A model generated the notes under the pieces. That model ran no database searches. It was not told the DNA's origin and worked only from the letters and a program-made list of their open reading frames with translations. The translations under genes were made by a program, and so were the position numbers. Shown one piece after another: positions 48,163-57,235 of a stretch of DNA of 64,000 nt. Numbering within the stretch: position 1 is the first letter of the stretch; each line of letters starts with the position of its first letter. Origin of the DNA: Agarivorans albus (GTDB lineage: Bacteria; Pseudomonadota; Gammaproteobacteria; Enterobacterales; Celerinatantimonadaceae); NCBI RefSeq assembly GCF_019670105.1, contig NZ_AP023032.1:3094972-3158971 (forward strand), in the 5' to 3' direction.

Positions 48163-48786
48163 ATGTCTAACATTAAACTTGACGCTGAACTGCGTACAGA
48201 CCTAGGGAAAGGTGCGAGCCGCCGCCTACGTCACGAAGAGAAAGTTCCTGCTATCGTTTACGGTGCTGGTCAACAACCTGTATCAATCACTCTTGAGCAA
48301 CGTCACGTGATGAAAGCTCAAGAAGCTGAAGCATTTTACTCAAGCATCATTACTTTAAGTGTTGCTGGTGAAGCAGTAGACGTATTAGTAAAAGACATGC
48401 AGCGTCATGCATACAAGCCACGTGTTCAACACATCGATTTCCAACGTGTTGATAACACTAAAGCTATCCACAAAGCTGTACCTCTGCACTTCCTAAACGA
48501 AGATTCTGCAGAAGCAGTTAAAAACGGTGGTAAAGTACATCACTTAGCTACTGAGATCGAAGTTAGCTGTCTAGCTAAAGATCTACCTGAGTACATTGAA
48601 GTGGACGTAGCTAACCTAGAACTAGGTAGCTCACTACACATTTCAGATATCGCTCTACCTGAAGGCGTTACCTCTGTTGAGTTAGCTAAAGGTGAAGATC
48701 ACGACCAAGCAGTAGTATCTATTACTACTCCTAAGGGTACATCTGAAGAAGCTTCTGATTCTGAAGAAGAAGCTACTGAAGAATAG
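48163..48786 (+). CDS. rplY: 50S ribosomal protein L25, CTC-type long form
   Basis: Binds 5S rRNA in the large subunit. 207 residues, about twice the E. coli protein: the N-terminal L25 domain (1-95) is joined to the C-terminal beta domain of the general stress protein CTC form and an acidic tail ([14 protein letters not shown]). GGAG lies 7 nt before the ATG. Its stop overlaps the pth GTG start by one base. Confidence 0.95.
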   Translation: MSNIKLDAELRTDLGKGASRRLRHEEKVPAIVYGAGQQPVSITLEQRHVMKAQEAEAFYSSIITLSVAGEAVDVLVKDMQRHAYKPRVQHIDFQRVDNTKAIHKAVPLHFLNEDSAEAVKNGGKVHHLATEIEVSCLAKDLPEYIEVDVANLELGSSLHISDIALPEGVTSVELAKGEDHDQAVVSITTPKGTSEEASDSEEEATEE

Positions 48787-49376
48787 TGATAAACGATATT
48801 CGTTTACTCGTGGGCCTGGGTAATCCAGGCCCCGAATATGCAGCCACCCGCCATAACGCTGGCGCATGGTTAGTCACTCAGCTAGCCAACAATCATCACG
48901 TCCAACTAAAACCAGATAGCAAACATTTCGGATTAACCGGCCGCATTCAAATGGCGGGTCAAGAAATGCGTTTGTTAATTCCTACAACGTTTATGAATCT
49001 TAGTGGCAAGTCTGTCGCTTCTTTAGCCAAATTCTATCGCATTGAACTTGAGCAGATTATGGTTGCTCATGATGAACTCGATTTACCACCTGGCGTAGCT
49101 CGCTTTAAAAAAGGTGGTGGGCATGGCGGCCACAACGGTCTGCGCGATATCATCAGCAAATTTGGCAACAATAAAGATTTTCATCGTTTGCGGATAGGTA
49201 TTGGACACCCCGGTCATAAAGACCGTGTTTCTGGGTTTGTTCTAGGTAAAGCGCCTAAGAACGAACAACTACTGATTGATGATGCAATTGATGAGGCGGT
49301 ACGCAGTACCGATGTTTTGCTTAAAGATGGTTTAAGCAAAGCAATGAATCGATTACACAGTTACAAAGCGGGCTAA
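48786..49376 (+). CDS. pth: Peptidyl-tRNA hydrolase
   Basis: Cleaves peptidyl-tRNA released from stalled ribosomes. 196 residues with catalytic-site residues N12 (GLGNPG), H23 (TRHNAG), N71 (TTFMNLSG) and D96 ([10 protein letters not shown]). Start is GTG at 48786, overlapping the rplY stop TAG by one base. ychF follows 25 bp later. Confidence 0.96.
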   Translation: MINDIRLLVGLGNPGPEYAATRHNAGAWLVTQLANNHHVQLKPDSKHFGLTGRIQMAGQEMRLLIPTTFMNLSGKSVASLAKFYRIELEQIMVAHDELDLPPGVARFKKGGGHGGHNGLRDIISKFGNNKDFHRLRIGIGHPGHKDRVSGFVLGKAPKNEQLLIDDAIDEAVRSTDVLLKDGLSKAMNRLHSYKAG

Positions 49377-49401
49377 GCCCCTTACACAAATAGGTATTAT
49401 T

Positions 49402-50493
49402 ATGGGATTTAAATGTGGCATCGTTGGTTTGCCAAACGTAGGCAAGTCGACCCTTTTTAACGCTCTGACGCAAGCCGGCATTGAAGCTGCTAACTTTCCA
49501 TTTTGTACTATTGAGCCAAACACCGGCGTAGTACCGGTTCCTGATGAGCGCCTAGACGCCCTAGCAGCCATTGTTAACCCACAGCGTATTCTTCCAACCA
49601 CCATGGAATTTGTGGACATTGCAGGTTTGGTTGCCGGCGCTTCTAAAGGTGAAGGCTTAGGTAATAAATTCTTAGCTAATATTCGTGAAACCGACGCGAT
49701 TGGCCATGTTGTTCGTTGTTTTGAAAACGACAACATCGTTCACGTGTCTGGCAAGGTTGATCCTGCAGAAGACATCGACACCATTAACACCGAGTTAGCG
49801 TTATCTGATTTAGATACCTGCGAAAAAGCGCAAATCCGCGTTGCTAAGAAAGCCAAAGGTGGCGATAAAGATGCCAAATTTGAAGCAGAAGTATTAGTAA
49901 AAGTACAAGCGCATTTAGAAGCAGACTTAATGCTACGTAGCTTAGAGTTAAGCAAAGAAGAAAAAGCGGCCATTGCTTACATGAACTTCTTAACTGCTAA
50001 GCCAACCATGTACATTGCAAACGTAAATGACGATGGTTTCGAGAACAATCCTTACTTAGACAAAGTAAAAGAGATTGCAGCAAGCGAAAACGCAGTAGTA
50101 GTAGCCGTTTGTGCTGAAATTGAAGGCGAAATTGCCGAGCTTGACGCCGAAGAAAAAGCCGAATTCATGGAAGAAATGGGCCTAGAAGAACCAGGTCTAA
50201 ACCGGGTAATTCGCGCAGGTTACGAACTACTAGACTTACAAACCTACTTTACTGCGGGTGTAAAAGAAGTTCGCGCTTGGACCGTACCCGTTGGTGCTAC
50301 AGGCCCGCAAGCAGCCGGTAAAATCCATACCGATTTTGAGAAAGGCTATATTCGCGCAGAAGTGGTTGGTTACGACGACTACATTGAGCACCAAGGTGAA
50401 GCCGGCGCTAAAACAGCGGGTAAATGGCGCCAAGAAGGTAAAACTTACGTAGTAAAAGACGGTGATGTGATTCACTTCTTATTTAACGTATAA
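49402..50493 (+). CDS. ychF: Redox-regulated ATPase YchF
   Basis: Obg-family P-loop protein that prefers ATP and associates with ribosomes. 363 residues: G1 loop GLPNVGKST (9-17), G3-like [17 protein letters not shown], then a coiled coil and a C-terminal TGS domain ([17 protein letters not shown] and onward). Always paired with pth in this class. Confidence 0.97.
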   Translation: MGFKCGIVGLPNVGKSTLFNALTQAGIEAANFPFCTIEPNTGVVPVPDERLDALAAIVNPQRILPTTMEFVDIAGLVAGASKGEGLGNKFLANIRETDAIGHVVRCFENDNIVHVSGKVDPAEDIDTINTELALSDLDTCEKAQIRVAKKAKGGDKDAKFEAEVLVKVQAHLEADLMLRSLELSKEEKAAIAYMNFLTAKPTMYIANVNDDGFENNPYLDKVKEIAASENAVVVAVCAEIEGEIAELDAEEKAEFMEEMGLEEPGLNRVIRAGYELLDLQTYFTAGVKEVRAWTVPVGATGPQAAGKIHTDFEKGYIRAEVVGYDDYIEHQGEAGAKTAGKWRQEGKTYVVKDGDVIHFLFNV

Positions 50494-50510
50494 ACCTTAT
50501 CTGTAAACCC

Positions 50511-50539
50511 AAAAAGCCAACGTTAAGTTGGCTTTTTTT
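50511..50539 (+). terminator. Rho-independent terminator after ychF
   Basis: Stem AAAGCCAAC/GTTGGCTTT with a 5-nt loop followed by seven T, 17 bp past the ychF stop. Confidence 0.93.
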
Positions 50540-50828
50540 GTATCTGCAATTCAGGTTTAGCAAAAACGCTTTTAACAGTTTAACCGCCACTCACGCCAAA
50601 TTAAGCTCTAAACAAAAGCGTTAAAGCATCTCCAAAAGATAGTTTTTAGGCTTATTCACTCTATTATTAGCAACAGCTAATTAGCGCCCCCTAAAAAACC
50701 ATTAGGCCAAAGCGAGCAAGTAACAGTCAATTGCGCACAAAGCAAACAGCAGAAATGAGCAAACTAAGTGCATCGCGTACACAAACTGCGCAAACAAACT
50801 TTTTTGCCGTTTTTTGGCAAAAAAACGG
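50540..50828. other. Noncoding region before the tRNA operon
   Basis: 289 bp with no gene. A/T-rich with short poly-A and poly-T runs just before the promoter, possibly an UP-element or Fis-site region typical of stable RNA promoters, but no exact site could be fixed. Confidence 0.4.
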
Positions 50829-50857
50829 TTGACGCTGTTGGGTCTCATCAGCATAAT
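50829..50857 (+). promoter_or_regulatory. tRNA operon promoter
   Basis: TTGACG, a 17-bp spacer, then CATAAT, followed by the GC-rich discriminator ACGCCCCG. That pattern is typical of stringently controlled stable-RNA promoters. It lies 35 bp before the first tRNA. Confidence 0.88.
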
Positions 50858-50891
50858 ACGCCCCGTTCTCAACGCAAAGCGTAGAAAACAA

Positions 50892-50968
50892 GGCTATGTA
50901 GCTCAGCTGGTTAGAGCACAGCACTCATAATGCTGGGGTCGCAGGTTCAAGTCCCGCCATAGCCACCA
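50892..50968 (+). tRNA. tRNA-Met (CAU), elongator
   Basis: 77 nt with encoded CCA. Anticodon arm CAGCA-CTCATAA-TGCTG gives CAT. The body closely follows E. coli elongator tRNA-Met. Identical copy at 51541. Confidence 0.96.
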
Positions 50969-51003
50969 TTACTGTATACTGCTAAAGTTACAGTAAGAAA
51001 TTT

Positions 51004-51088
51004 GCGGAAGTGGCGGAATTGGTAGACGCGCTAGATTTAGGTTCTAGTATCGCAAGGTGTGAGAGTTCAAGTCTCTCCTTCCGCACCA
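51004..51088 (+). tRNA. tRNA-Leu (UAG)
   Basis: 85 nt with encoded CCA and a long variable arm. Anticodon arm CTAGA-TTTAGGT-TCTAG gives TAG. Identical copy at 51640. Confidence 0.96.
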
Positions 51089-51125
51089 TTCTTCTTTTTA
51101 GAAGAAACCAATAGTAAGACCCTGC

Positions 51126-51200
51126 AGGGATATCGCCAAGCGGTAAGGCAGCGGCTTTTGATGCCGCCATTCGTTGGTTCAAATCCAGCTATCCCTGCCA
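51126..51200 (+). tRNA. tRNA-Gln (UUG), copy 1
   Basis: 75 nt with encoded CCA. Acceptor AGGGATA/TATCCCT, anticodon arm GCGGC-TTTTGAT-GCCGC giving TTG. Identical to the copies at 51323 and 51763. Confidence 0.96.
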
Positions 51201-51233
51201 CATTTTAAGGCTTGAGTTTAGTAACTTGAGTTA

Positions 51234-51290
51234 AGCAGCAAGAACCATGATTCTTGGTTGCAGTCTAAACCTTAGGTTTAGACACTCGAA
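51234..51290 (+). other. Paired hairpins in tRNA spacer
   Basis: Two adjacent stem-loops lie between the first two tRNA-Gln genes: GCAGCAAGAA...TTCTTGGTTGC and GTCTAAACC-TTA-GGTTTAGAC. They lack T-tracts and probably guide processing of the precursor. Confidence 0.5.
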
Positions 51291-51322
51291 ACATCGGTAA
51301 GCTTGTTTCGAAAAGTTTCTGC

Positions 51323-51397
51323 AGGGATATCGCCAAGCGGTAAGGCAGCGGCTTTTGATGCCGCCATTCGTTGGTTCAAATCCAGCTATCCCTGCCA
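51323..51397 (+). tRNA. tRNA-Gln (UUG), copy 2
   Basis: 75 nt, identical to the other two tRNA-Gln genes, TTG anticodon, encoded CCA. Confidence 0.96.
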
Positions 51398-51540
51398 CTT
51401 TTATTGTGCTCAGGTTTACCTGAGAATGCAGTAACTGAATAGGGCAATGTGCCCAGGTAAGACAGTAAAAGCTATGTTGTTGACTAGTATTTGCTTGCCC
51501 TGCCGATAAATTTGTAAGTTCACATTGTGAAATTGCAGAT

Positions 51541-51617
51541 GGCTATGTAGCTCAGCTGGTTAGAGCACAGCACTCATAATGCTGGGGTCGCAGGTTCAAG
51601 TCCCGCCATAGCCACCA
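51541..51617 (+). tRNA. tRNA-Met (CAU), second copy
   Basis: 77 nt, identical to the Met gene at 50892. It opens the second Met-Leu-Gln unit. Confidence 0.96.
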
Positions 51618-51639
51618 TTAGTTTTAAGAAGTATTTCGT

Positions 51640-51724
51640 GCGGAAGTGGCGGAATTGGTAGACGCGCTAGATTTAGGTTCTAGTATCGCAAGGTGTGAGA
51701 GTTCAAGTCTCTCCTTCCGCACCA
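51640..51724 (+). tRNA. tRNA-Leu (UAG), second copy
   Basis: 85 nt, identical to the Leu gene at 51004, TAG anticodon, encoded CCA. Confidence 0.96.
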
Positions 51725-51762
51725 TTCTTCTCTAATGAAGAATCCAGTTCAAAGAGTTTTGT

Positions 51763-51837
51763 AGGGATATCGCCAAGCGGTAAGGCAGCGGCTTTTGATG
51801 CCGCCATTCGTTGGTTCAAATCCAGCTATCCCTGCCA
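51763..51837 (+). tRNA. tRNA-Gln (UUG), copy 3
   Basis: 75 nt, identical to the other tRNA-Gln genes. Last gene of the operon. Confidence 0.96.
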
Positions 51838-51842
51838 CCTTG

Positions 51843-51870
51843 AAAGGCCTGCTTTTTAGCAGGCCTTTTT
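51843..51870 (+). terminator. Terminator of the tRNA operon
   Basis: Stem AAAGGCCTGC/GCAGGCCTTT with a 6-nt loop and a T tail, 5 bp after the last tRNA. Confidence 0.95.
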
Positions 51871-51890
51871 CTTTCTGCCTTTCAAACAAT

Positions 51891-51913
51891 AAAAAACCTG
51901 CTTAAAGCAGGCT
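51891..51913 (-). terminator. Terminator of ubiF
   Basis: On the minus strand, stem CCTGC/GCAGG with a 5-nt loop, followed by TTTTTT, 30 bp past the ubiF stop. Confidence 0.85.
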
Positions 51914-51942
51914 CATTCAATGTTAGCGAATAAACAATAGCG

Positions 51943-53100
51943 CTACTGCAAATCTCCTAGAGCATATTTGAGTGCCCAGTCTTTTACTGGGCCCGCCTGT
52001 TGTACGCTTTTAATTGCAAACTTTCGAATGGCCTGCAGCGGCGGTAAACTGTTTGAGAACATTAAGTAAAACAAATCCATGCCGCTTTGCATAAGGTGAT
52101 TATCCGGTTTACGGCGTACTTCAAAGCGACGTAATGCCTTTTGTTTATCCGCCATGCCATAGCGCTCGAATTGTTCCAACAAGCACTTCACGTCGCGATA
52201 ACCAAGGTTCACCCCCTGCCCTGCTAATGGGTTAATAGTATGAGCGGCATCGCCAATCACCACTGCACTATGTTTTACATAACGATCTACGTGGCGTCGA
52301 GTTAACGGAAAACTGGCGCTATCTAATATTTCAATATCACCCGGTAAAGCTGGAAACTCTGATTCGATGCGTTGCTTTAGCTGCACTTTGTTAAGCTGCT
52401 TGAGGCCTTGAATAGTGGCTTTAGCGTCATACCAAATAAGGGCAGCGTGTTGATCTGCCAGTGGTAACAATGCTCGAGGGCCAGTAGGATAAAACTGTTG
52501 CCAAGTAGCCGTTTGCTGAGTCGCATCTAGCTTAACGTTAATGGCAAAGCAATCATGGCGATAATCCCAAGCGCTAATGCCTAAACCTAGCTGCTGGCGC
52601 ATTTGAGAATTTGCACCGTCTGCGACTACCATCAAGCCAGCACTCACCGCTTTCCCATCAACATTAAGCTCTACACCTTGCGCGGTATTACTAACAAGTT
52701 GTACTTGCTTAACGATATTACGTGTTACGCCGACCTGCTCGTTGGCTTGCCATAAACCTAATTGGATAATGCGATTTTCTAGCATAAAACCTAATTCAGG
52801 CAAATCGAGTTGGGCTGAATCAAAAATCAGCTTATCTTTGGGGTCTTCCCACACTTGCAGTTGTTGGTAGGGGCACAAGCGCATAGCGCTAATGTGCGGC
52901 CAAGCTTGCAAGTGCTTAAGTAAATTAACGCTGGCTTGGCTAATTGCGCTTACGCGCAAGTCTATCGGCTGATTGATGTCAAAAGCGTTAGGCTCAAAAG
53001 ACTCCAACATCAATACCGATAAGCCCTGCAAGGCAAAACCTTGCGCACTAGCCGCGCCAATCATACCGCCGCCAATTACCACAACATCAAATTTTTCCAT
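51943..53100 (-). CDS. ubiF: UbiF-type FAD-dependent ubiquinone hydroxylase
   Basis: Flavin monooxygenase of 385 residues of the UbiH/UbiF/VisC family. FAD loop FDVVVIGGGMIGAASAQ at the N-terminus, DG motif in GLMVVADGANSQMRQQ, and the late FAD motif VVIGDAAHTINPLAGQGVNLG. UbiF hydroxylates C-6 of the demethoxy-quinone ring with oxygen. Assignment to UbiF rather than UbiH or UbiI rests mainly on position: divergent from miaB and next to the Met/Leu/Gln tRNA operon, as in E. coli. Confidence 0.85.
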   Translation of the reverse strand: MEKFDVVVIGGGMIGAASAQGFALQGLSVLMLESFEPNAFDINQPIDLRVSAISQASVNLLKHLQAWPHISAMRLCPYQQLQVWEDPKDKLIFDSAQLDLPELGFMLENRIIQLGLWQANEQVGVTRNIVKQVQLVSNTAQGVELNVDGKAVSAGLMVVADGANSQMRQQLGLGISAWDYRHDCFAINVKLDATQQTATWQQFYPTGPRALLPLADQHAALIWYDAKATIQGLKQLNKVQLKQRIESEFPALPGDIEILDSASFPLTRRHVDRYVKHSAVVIGDAAHTINPLAGQGVNLGYRDVKCLLEQFERYGMADKQKALRRFEVRRKPDNHLMQSGMDLFYLMFSNSLPPLQAIRKFAIKSVQQAGPVKDWALKYALGDLQ

Positions 53101-53302
53101 GGTATTTCAATTTGTTCTCACTATTTTCTGCAGTGTAACCTGAAGCGATAAATGGATGCGAATCTTGAAATAAAAATTTGAGCGACAAAGCCCACACAAC
53201 AGCACGCGGATGTTTTTTGACCTTTTTCCGGCAAACACCGTTATTGTTACTAGCAAGGCTTGCTATAAACCAGTAAAATACGCCTCCTTTTTTAACGATG
53301 TA

Positions 53303-54745
53303 ATGATGAGTAAAACGATGGGAAATAAGCTGCATATAAAAACTTGGGGCTGCCAAATGAACGAGTACGATTCCTCGAAAATGGCCGACCTACTCGATGC
53401 AACCCATGGTTTTCAGCTTACTGAAGAAGCTGACGATGCCGACGTACTGTTGCTAAACACTTGCTCTATTCGCGAAAAAGCGCAGGAAAAAGTATTTCAC
53501 CAGTTAGGTCGCTGGAAAACACTCAAGAATAAGAAACCAAACTTAGTGATTGGTGTAGGCGGCTGTGTAGCCTCGCAAGAAGGTAAAGCCATTCGTGAGC
53601 GCGCTCCTTACGTAGATATCGTGTTTGGCCCGCAAACCCTGCACCGCTTGCCGGAAATGATCAAACAAGTGAAAGGCGGCGAGAAGTCTGTAGTAGACGT
53701 AAGCTTCCCAGAAATCGAAAAGTTTGACCGTTTACCAGAGCCTCGAGCCGAAGGCGCAACCGCGTTTGTATCAATTATGGAAGGCTGTAGTAAATATTGT
53801 ACCTTCTGTGTTGTGCCGTATACCCGTGGCGAAGAAGTAAGCCGCCCGCTTGACGATGTTCTATACGAAATCGCCTCGTTAGCCGAACAAGGGGTACGTG
53901 AAGTAAACCTGCTTGGGCAAAACGTTAATGCCTACCGCGGCCTTACTCACGACGACAACATTTGTACTTTTGCCGAACTACTACGTTACGTTGCTAGCAT
54001 TAACGGCATCGACCGTATTCGCTTTACTACTAGCCACCCAATCGAATTTACCGACGATATTGTTGAGGTATATGCTGATACCCCTGAGCTAGTGAGCTTT
54101 TTACACCTACCTGTACAAAGTGGTGCCGACCGCATTCTTAACTTAATGAAGCGCGGCCACACTGCCATTGAGTACAAATCGATTATTCGCAAGCTACGTA
54201 AAGCCCGCCCCGACATCGAAATTAGCTCTGACTTCATTGTTGGCTACCCTGGTGAAACCCAAGATGATTTTGCCGATACCATGAAGCTTATCGAGCAAGT
54301 TAACTTTGATATGAGCTTTAGCTTTGTTTACAGCGCACGCCCAGGTACGCCAGCGGCAGACTTACCAGACGACGTAAGTGAAGAAGAGAAAAAACAACGC
54401 TTATATATTCTACAAGAGCGCATTAACCAACAAGCGATGCAAGTTAGCCGCCGTATGCTAGATACCGAGCAACGCATTTTGGTTGAAGGCCCTTCGAAGA
54501 AAAACCCAATGGAATTGCGTGGTCGCACTGAAAACAACCGCGTAGTGAACTTTGAAGGCAGCCATGACGTTATAGGTCAATTCGTTGATGTGAAAATTGT
54601 TGATGTGTTTGCTCACTCTTTGCGTGGTGAATTGCTAAGAACAGAACAACAAATGGAGTTGCGTAATGACGTTGCCCCTGCCACTATTATCGACAAAACC
54701 GATGGGCAAGCTGACCACCTAGGTGTGGCAAGCTTTACGCCTTAG
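53303..54745 (+). CDS. miaB: tRNA-2-methylthio-N6-dimethylallyladenosine synthase MiaB
   Basis: Radical SAM methylthiotransferase that modifies A37 of tRNAs reading UNN codons. About 480 residues: the N-terminal UPF0004 domain with three cluster Cys ([28 protein letters not shown]), the radical SAM motif CSKYCTFC, and a C-terminal TRAM domain. The longest open frame begins 31 codons earlier; that leader matches nothing typical, so I start at the ATG ATG pair near 53303, just before the conserved [10 protein letters not shown]. No strong ribosome site is visible. Confidence 0.95.
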   Translation: MMSKTMGNKLHIKTWGCQMNEYDSSKMADLLDATHGFQLTEEADDADVLLLNTCSIREKAQEKVFHQLGRWKTLKNKKPNLVIGVGGCVASQEGKAIRERAPYVDIVFGPQTLHRLPEMIKQVKGGEKSVVDVSFPEIEKFDRLPEPRAEGATAFVSIMEGCSKYCTFCVVPYTRGEEVSRPLDDVLYEIASLAEQGVREVNLLGQNVNAYRGLTHDDNICTFAELLRYVASINGIDRIRFTTSHPIEFTDDIVEVYADTPELVSFLHLPVQSGADRILNLMKRGHTAIEYKSIIRKLRKARPDIEISSDFIVGYPGETQDDFADTMKLIEQVNFDMSFSFVYSARPGTPAADLPDDVSEEEKKQRLYILQERINQQAMQVSRRMLDTEQRILVEGPSKKNPMELRGRTENNRVVNFEGSHDVIGQFVDVKIVDVFAHSLRGELLRTEQQMELRNDVAPATIIDKTDGQADHLGVASFTP

Positions 54746-54771
54746 TCGCCGATACGCTTTTAAGGAGTTGA

Positions 54772-54792
54772 GGCTGGCTACCATAGCCAGCC
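54772..54792 (+). promoter_or_regulatory. Hairpin between miaB and ybeZ
   Basis: A perfect 9-bp stem GGCTGGCTA/TAGCCAGCC with a 3-nt loop, ending 10 bp before the ybeZ TTG start, with no T-tract. It covers the place where a ribosome site would be, so it may restrict ybeZ translation or mark an mRNA processing point. Confidence 0.5.
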
Positions 54793-54802
54793 CGAAAACA
54801 AT

Positions 54803-55864
54803 TTGAGTAATAAAATCAATTCTATTGAAATACATCTAGAGCCAGCCTCTAGCCCTCGCCTTGCCCAACTTTGCGGCCCACTTGATGACAACTTAAAGCA
54901 ACTTGAACGCCGTTTAGGTGTAGAAATTAGTTACCGTAGTAACAATTTCCAAATTACTGGCCGCCATGGCATGTGTTTGATTGCCGGTAGCATTTTGCGT
55001 TCGCTATATGTTGAAACCGCGCCGCTAAAAGGTGGCGATATTCCAGAGCTAAGCCCAGAAAAGGTCCACTTAGCGATACAAGAGAGCCACGCACTCGAGC
55101 AAGACGAAGAAAATACTCAGCACTACGGTAAAGAATTAAACATTAAAACCAAACGGGGTGTAATTAAGCCGCGTACACCAAACCAAGCAAGTTATATTGG
55201 TAATATGCTTGGCCACGACGTAACCTTTGGTATTGGCCCTGCAGGTACCGGTAAAACCTATCTAGCAGTAGCTTGTGCAGTTGACGCCTTAGAGCGCCAA
55301 GAGGTACGCCGTATTTTGCTTACTCGCCCAGCGGTAGAAGCCGGTGAAAAACTGGGTTTTTTACCCGGTGACTTAAGCCAAAAAGTCGACCCTTACCTAC
55401 GCCCACTTTACGATGCCTTGTTTGAAATGCTCGGCTTCGAAAAAGTAGAGCGCTTAATAGAACGCAATGTTATTGAAGTTGCTCCTTTAGCTTACATGCG
55501 TGGCCGTACTCTAAATGATGCCTACATCATTCTCGATGAAAGCCAGAATACCACGGTAGAACAAATGAAAATGTTCTTAACCCGCATTGGCTTTAACTCG
55601 CGTGCGGTGATTACCGGTGATATCACTCAAATTGACTTACCACGCCATCAAAAATCTGGCCTACGCCACGCCATTGAAGTACTGAGTGAGGTGCCAGCAC
55701 TAAGCTTTAATTTCTTCCAAGCCGCTGACGTGGTTCGCCACCCCATTGTCGCCGCCATTGTAGAAGCTTACGAAGAACAAGATGAGCGCGACCGCATTGC
55801 CGAAGAAAAACAAAAGCAACGCCGCGAAGCTGCGCAAAAACTTAGCCAAAGTGGCGGAGAATAA
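54803..55864 (+). CDS. ybeZ: PhoH-like ATPase YbeZ
   Basis: P-loop ATPase of the PhoH family, 353 residues. Walker A GPAGTGKT at 145-152 and the Walker B-like [11 protein letters not shown]. It acts with the endonuclease YbeY in RNA metabolism. The start appears to be TTG at 54803 without a visible ribosome site, right after a strong hairpin. ybeY follows by 2 bp. Confidence 0.95.
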   Translation: MSNKINSIEIHLEPASSPRLAQLCGPLDDNLKQLERRLGVEISYRSNNFQITGRHGMCLIAGSILRSLYVETAPLKGGDIPELSPEKVHLAIQESHALEQDEENTQHYGKELNIKTKRGVIKPRTPNQASYIGNMLGHDVTFGIGPAGTGKTYLAVACAVDALERQEVRRILLTRPAVEAGEKLGFLPGDLSQKVDPYLRPLYDALFEMLGFEKVERLIERNVIEVAPLAYMRGRTLNDAYIILDESQNTTVEQMKMFLTRIGFNSRAVITGDITQIDLPRHQKSGLRHAIEVLSEVPALSFNFFQAADVVRHPIVAAIVEAYEEQDERDRIAEEKQKQRREAAQKLSQSGGE

Positions 55865-55866
55865 AC

Positions 55867-56313
55867 ATGGCGGTTGTTGATTTACAAATCGCCACGGGTG
55901 ATGAAGAAAATCTGCCAAGCATCAGTGCATTTGAAGCATGGTTGCATGCAACTTTGGTAGAACAAGACCATGATAGCGAAATTACCGTTCGCATTGTTGA
56001 CGAAGCCGAAAGCCAAGCGTTAAATTCTCAATACCGTCATAAAGATAAACCAACCAACGTGTTATCTTTCCCATTTGAAGCGCCTCCGGGAGTAAGTTTG
56101 CCACTATTAGGTGACTTAGTGATATGCCGCCAAGTGGTAGAACGTGAAGCCGAAGAACAGGGAAAACCAGTGTTTGATCACTGGGCACACATGGTTGTAC
56201 ATGGAAGCCTTCATCTGCTAGGTTATGATCATATCGAGGATCAAGAAGCAGAAGAAATGGAAGCACTAGAAATCGCAGTGCTTACCAAATTAGGTATTAG
56301 TAACCCTTACTAA
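55867..56313 (+). CDS. ybeY: Endoribonuclease YbeY
   Basis: Zinc-dependent endoribonuclease for 16S rRNA 3'-end maturation and ribosome quality control. 148 residues. The zinc motif [11 protein letters not shown] has H112, H116 and H122. The segment [12 protein letters not shown] is also conserved. Second gene of ybeZ-ybeY-ybeX-lnt. Confidence 0.96.
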   Translation: MAVVDLQIATGDEENLPSISAFEAWLHATLVEQDHDSEITVRIVDEAESQALNSQYRHKDKPTNVLSFPFEAPPGVSLPLLGDLVICRQVVEREAEEQGKPVFDHWAHMVVHGSLHLLGYDHIEDQEAEEMEALEIAVLTKLGISNPY

Positions 56314-56350
56314 TACCTGTTGAATAACTAACTAGGTAAAAAAGAAAGAT

Positions 56351-57235
56351 ATGAGCGACGACAACCCTCACTCTAGCAACGGTTCTGCTAAGAAAGGCTG
56401 GATAGATAAAATTGTTCAGCTGGTACAAGGAGAGCCGAAAAGCAAAGAGGAATTGGTAGAAGTAATTCAAGACGCCAATCAACGAGAACTGATCGACCAA
56501 AATACCCGAGAGATGATTGAAGGTGTGCTTGATGTATCAAGCCAGCGTGTAAGAGACATCATGATCCCTCGCTCGCAAATGGTAACCTTAGATGTTAGCC
56601 AAACCATTGCACAGATTTTACCAACGCTAACCGAAGCACGTCACTCTCGCTTTCCGGTTATCAACGAAGACAAAGACCACATTGAAGGCGTACTTCTCGC
56701 CAAAGATCTGCTCAAATTCGCTTTTACCGAAGAAGCATCAACCACGCCCCTTAGCGAAGTGATTCGCCCAGCAGTTGTAGTGCCAGAAAGTAAACGCATC
56801 GACAAACTGCTAAAAGAGTTTCGCAGCGAACGCTACCACATGGCCATTGTAGTTGATGAGTTTGGCGGTGTGTCCGGTCTGGTGACCATTGAAGATATAC
56901 TTGAAATTATTGTGGGTGATATCGAAGACGAGTTTGCTAACGAAGAAGCCCTACAAGATGATATTCGCCGCATCAATGATAAAACCTTTGCGGTAAATGC
57001 CCTCACCGACATCGAAGATTTTAACCAATACTTTGGTTGCGAATTTAGCGACGAAGAAGTGGATACGATTGGTGGAATGGTGACTCACGCCTTTGGCCAT
57101 TTACCTGGTCGGGGGGAATCAATTGAAATTGAAGGCTACCGCTTTAAGGTTCGCACCGCCGACCGCCGCCGCTTAGTGCAGCTACAGGTTAGCATACCGG
57201 AAGAGAAAGCCTTGCAATTAAGCATTCAAGAATAA
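56351..57235 (+). CDS. ybeX: CorC/YbeX CBS-domain protein
   Basis: Cytosolic protein of 294 residues: paired CBS domains (VRDIMIPRSQMVTLD to GVSGLVTIEDILEIIVGDIEDE, about 68-195) and a CorC_HlyC domain (about 205-285). Linked to magnesium/cobalt handling and to ribosome metabolism in E. coli. Its stop is immediately followed by the lnt ATG. Confidence 0.95.
   Translation: MSDDNPHSSNGSAKKGWIDKIVQLVQGEPKSKEELVEVIQDANQRELIDQNTREMIEGVLDVSSQRVRDIMIPRSQMVTLDVSQTIAQILPTLTEARHSRFPVINEDKDHIEGVLLAKDLLKFAFTEEASTTPLSEVIRPAVVVPESKRIDKLLKEFRSERYHMAIVVDEFGGVSGLVTIEDILEIIVGDIEDEFANEEALQDDIRRINDKTFAVNALTDIEDFNQYFGCEFSDEEVDTIGGMVTHAFGHLPGRGESIEIEGYRFKVRTADRRRLVQLQVSIPEEKALQLSIQE

Noticed and set aside
50727-50924. 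Minus-strand open frame over the tRNA promoter
   Set aside because: It overlaps a strong promoter and the first tRNA-Met and has no family resemblance.
51398-51540. Possible internal promoter before the second tRNA-Met (TTGACT ... ATAAAT)
   Set aside because: Spacing is 19-20 bp and the match is poor; the operon promoter suffices.
53210-53302. 31-codon N-terminal extension of MiaB
   Set aside because: The extension matches nothing in the family and lacks a ribosome site; the conserved start [10 protein letters not shown] follows the later ATG.
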